From Flavobacterium sp. WC2421 (GTDB lineage: Bacteria; Bacteroidota; Bacteroidia; Flavobacteriales; Flavobacteriaceae): DNA of 64,000 nucleotides. The stretch covers positions 3,643,001 to 3,707,000 of the forward strand of contig NZ_CP162004.1 in NCBI RefSeq assembly GCF_040822115.1. The letters are read 5' to 3'. The position numbers were made by a program, and so were the translations under genes. Below are positions 62,367-64,000 of this stretch, piece after piece; the stretch's first letter is position 1; every line of letters starts with the position of its first letter. Below the pieces are notes generated by a model, which did not search any database, had not been told where the DNA came from, and saw nothing but the letters and a program-made list of their open reading frames with translations.

Positions 62367-63380
62367 ATGGCTAAAATAAAATTAGAATATATCTGGTTAG
62401 ACGGATATGAACCTACACAAAATCTTAGAAGTAAAACTAAAGTTGAAATACATGAAGATTTTCAAGGTACATTAGAAGAGATAGGAAACTGGTCTTTTGA
62501 TGGTTCATCTACAAGACAAGCTGAAGGAGGATCTTCTGACTGTTTATTAGTACCTGTTGCCATTTACCCTGATCCTACTCGCATAAATGGATATTTAGTA
62601 ATGACTGAAGTTATGAATCCTGATGGTACAGCACACCCTTCAAATGGTAGAGCTACTATTGATGATGATGGTGATTTCTGGTTTGGATTTGAACAAGAGT
62701 ATTTCATCATGGATACTAAAACTTTATTACCACTTGGATTCCCAATTGGTGGATATCCTGCTCCACAAGGAATGTACTACTGTTCAGTAGGTGGAAAAAA
62801 CACTCATGGTAGAGATTTAGTTGAAGAGCATGCTGATTTATGTATTGCTGCAGGACTTAATTTTGAAGGTATCAACCAAGAAGTTGCTTGTGGACAATGG
62901 GAGTTTCAATTGTTTGCTAAAGGTGCAAAAATAGCTGGTGATGAAATCTGGATTGCTAGATACTTACTTGATCGTTTAACTGAAAAATATGGTTACTATA
63001 TTGAATACCACCCAAAACCACTTGGTGACACAGACTGGAATGGTTCTGGAATGCATGCCAACTTCTCTAATGAAGTATTGAGAACTTGTGGTTCTCGTGA
63101 AACTTACGAAAAAATATGTGAAGCTTTCAGACCTGTAACTGCTGAACACATTGCAGTTTACGGAGCATATAATGACCAACGTTTAACTGGTAAGCATGAA
63201 ACTGCTTCTATCCATGATTTCTCTTTCGGAATTTCAGATAGAGGAGCTTCAATCAGAATCCCATTAATCACTGTTCAAAAAGGATGGAAAGGTTGGTTAG
63301 AAGACAGAAGACCAGCTTCAAACGGAGACCCATACAAAATTGCTGCTAGAATTATTAAAACAGTTAAATCTGTTTTGTAA
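62367..63380 (+). CDS. Glutamine synthetase type II (GSII, beta-grasp domain)
   Basis: A 337-residue eukaryotic-type glutamine synthetase. Visible are WLDGYEPTQNLRSKTKV at the N-terminus, WSFDGSSTRQAEGGSSD, FGFEQEYFIMD, INQEVACGQWEFQ, WNGSGMHANFSNE and RRPASNGDPYKIAARI, all GSII signatures. It lacks the Tyr adenylylation loop of GSI, so control is probably transcriptional. It is paired divergently with GSIII, giving the cell two non-homologous-length glutamine synthetases from one intergenic region. A strong terminator follows. Confidence 0.97.
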   Translation: MAKIKLEYIWLDGYEPTQNLRSKTKVEIHEDFQGTLEEIGNWSFDGSSTRQAEGGSSDCLLVPVAIYPDPTRINGYLVMTEVMNPDGTAHPSNGRATIDDDGDFWFGFEQEYFIMDTKTLLPLGFPIGGYPAPQGMYYCSVGGKNTHGRDLVEEHADLCIAAGLNFEGINQEVACGQWEFQLFAKGAKIAGDEIWIARYLLDRLTEKYGYYIEYHPKPLGDTDWNGSGMHANFSNEVLRTCGSRETYEKICEAFRPVTAEHIAVYGAYNDQRLTGKHETASIHDFSFGISDRGASIRIPLITVQKGWKGWLEDRRPASNGDPYKIAARIIKTVKSVL

Positions 63381-63398
63381 TTTAAGTTTATAAATATA

Positions 63399-63428
63399 AA
63401 AGTGCCATTGCTAACAATGGCACTTTTT
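63399..63428 (+). terminator. Terminator of the GSII gene
   Basis: AAAGTGCCATTG pairs with CAATGGCACTTT across a 4-base loop, then a T-run. Confidence 0.9.
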
Positions 63429-63482
63429 TTATACCCGTCAATTAATATCCTCTTACCTCAAATATTTATTGAAGTTAAAAAG

Positions 63483-63490
63483 TATCTTTG
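63483..63490 (+). promoter_or_regulatory. -7 promoter element for the TerC-family gene
   Basis: TATCTTTG, an exact TAnnTTTG match 22 bases before the ATG at 63513. Confidence 0.45.
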
Positions 63491-63512
63491 TAAATCTAAA
63501 TGAAAACTATTT

Positions 63513-64000
63513 ATGATTGTCTGGATTTCTTTCTTTATAATAGTGCTAATAATTCTTATTTTAGACTTAGGTGTTTTTAATAAAACGCCACATATTATCA
63601 GTACGAAAGAAGCTACTAAGTGGACATCAATTTGGGTAACTATTTCCTTTTTATTTTCAGGTGTTATCTATTGGATCTATAATAACAATTACATTTCAAA
63701 CCCCGATGAACTAAAGCCAATAGGAGCAGCCATAAAATTCATAACAGGCTACTTAATTGAATTATCTTTAAGTGTAGACAACATATTTGTAATTGCCATT
63801 ATCTTCTCCGCTTTCAAAATACCAAAAAAATACCAACACAGAGTTTTATTTTGGGGGATTTTGGGAGCAATTGTATTTAGAGGAATAATGATTTATTTTG
63901 GAGTTTTACTCATCAATAAATTCTCATGGACCACTTATGTTTTTGGAGCTTTCCTTTTTTACACAGCGGTCAAAATGCTTTTCACTAGTGACGAGGAACA
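63513..64000 (+). CDS. TerC family membrane protein, C-terminus outside window
   Basis: The first 162 residues of a TerC/Alx-type integral membrane protein, probably an exporter of Mn2+ or another metal. Five hydrophobic segments are visible (about 1-20, 40-58, 76-100, 108-132, 140-155). The family motif ELSLSVDNIFVIAIIFSAF carries the conserved Asp and Asn in the membrane. The rest is cut by the right edge of the window. A -7 promoter element lies just upstream. Confidence 0.9.
   Translation, partial: MIVWISFFIIVLIILILDLGVFNKTPHIISTKEATKWTSIWVTISFLFSGVIYWIYNNNYISNPDELKPIGAAIKFITGYLIELSLSVDNIFVIAIIFSAFKIPKKYQHRVLFWGILGAIVFRGIMIYFGVLLINKFSWTTYVFGAFLFYTAVKMLFTSDEE

Overview
The window is AT-rich chromosomal DNA from a member of the Flavobacteriaceae, most likely a Flavobacterium. 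The evidence is the gliding-motility lipoprotein GldI, a type IX secretion (T9SS) C-terminal sorting domain on a subtilase, adjacent type III and type II glutamine synthetases, a Bacteroidota-type curli locus, DUF3810, and repeated TAnnTTTG promoter elements. I see no tRNA, rRNA, CRISPR array, transposase, integrase or phage gene.

Left part (1-36.5 kb): mostly housekeeping genes in short units. From the left these are a truncated 7TMR-DISM sensor, an FMN/3Fe-4S glutamate synthase-like protein, RdgB, a DEAD-box helicase with an RGG tail, PepD, NDH-2, an ECF sigma factor with a membrane partner, a PlsC-type acyltransferase, a Nudix hydrolase, a nitronate monooxygenase, a T9SS subtilase, MnmA, YidC, PyrG, OsmC, a LysM protein and GuaA. 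A cell-envelope cluster follows: a ClC channel, NrnA, GldI and two tandem cyclophilin-FKBP fusion isomerases. Strong hairpin terminators separate most units. A structured small RNA candidate lies opposite the rdgB upstream region.

Middle (36.6-41.7 kb): an accessory island that looks like an integron gene-cassette array without an integrase in view. Unrelated same-strand genes (lipoprotein, SRPBCC/DoxX plus DUF4166, small membrane protein, WYL regulator plus VOC protein) are separated by roughly 110-135 bp imperfect palindromes. For two cassettes, the first 14 bases are the reverse complement, 13 of 14, of a site at the other end of the same cassette. The core sequences differ between cassettes but co-vary within each, as expected of attC sites.

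Right part (41.9-64 kb): a zinc/cadmium-type P1B ATPase with an altered phosphorylation motif (DKTRTIT), a membrane protein made almost entirely of PAS domains, PurM, and then a leftward curli locus. That locus has four tandem CsgA-like subunits, a CsgB-like protein, a CsgH-like chaperone, CsgE, CsgF, a CsgG with an added beta-barrel-like C-terminus, and a lipoprotein. CsgE has no start codon of its own. It is joined to csgH through a run of ten A in the -1 frame, so the pair is either one frameshifted fusion gene, a slippage-expressed product, or a homopolymer sequencing error. The window ends with divergent GSIII and GSII genes and a truncated TerC-family gene.

Three copies of a dispersed hairpin element (11.36, 36.6 and 48.3 kb) sit between unrelated genes.
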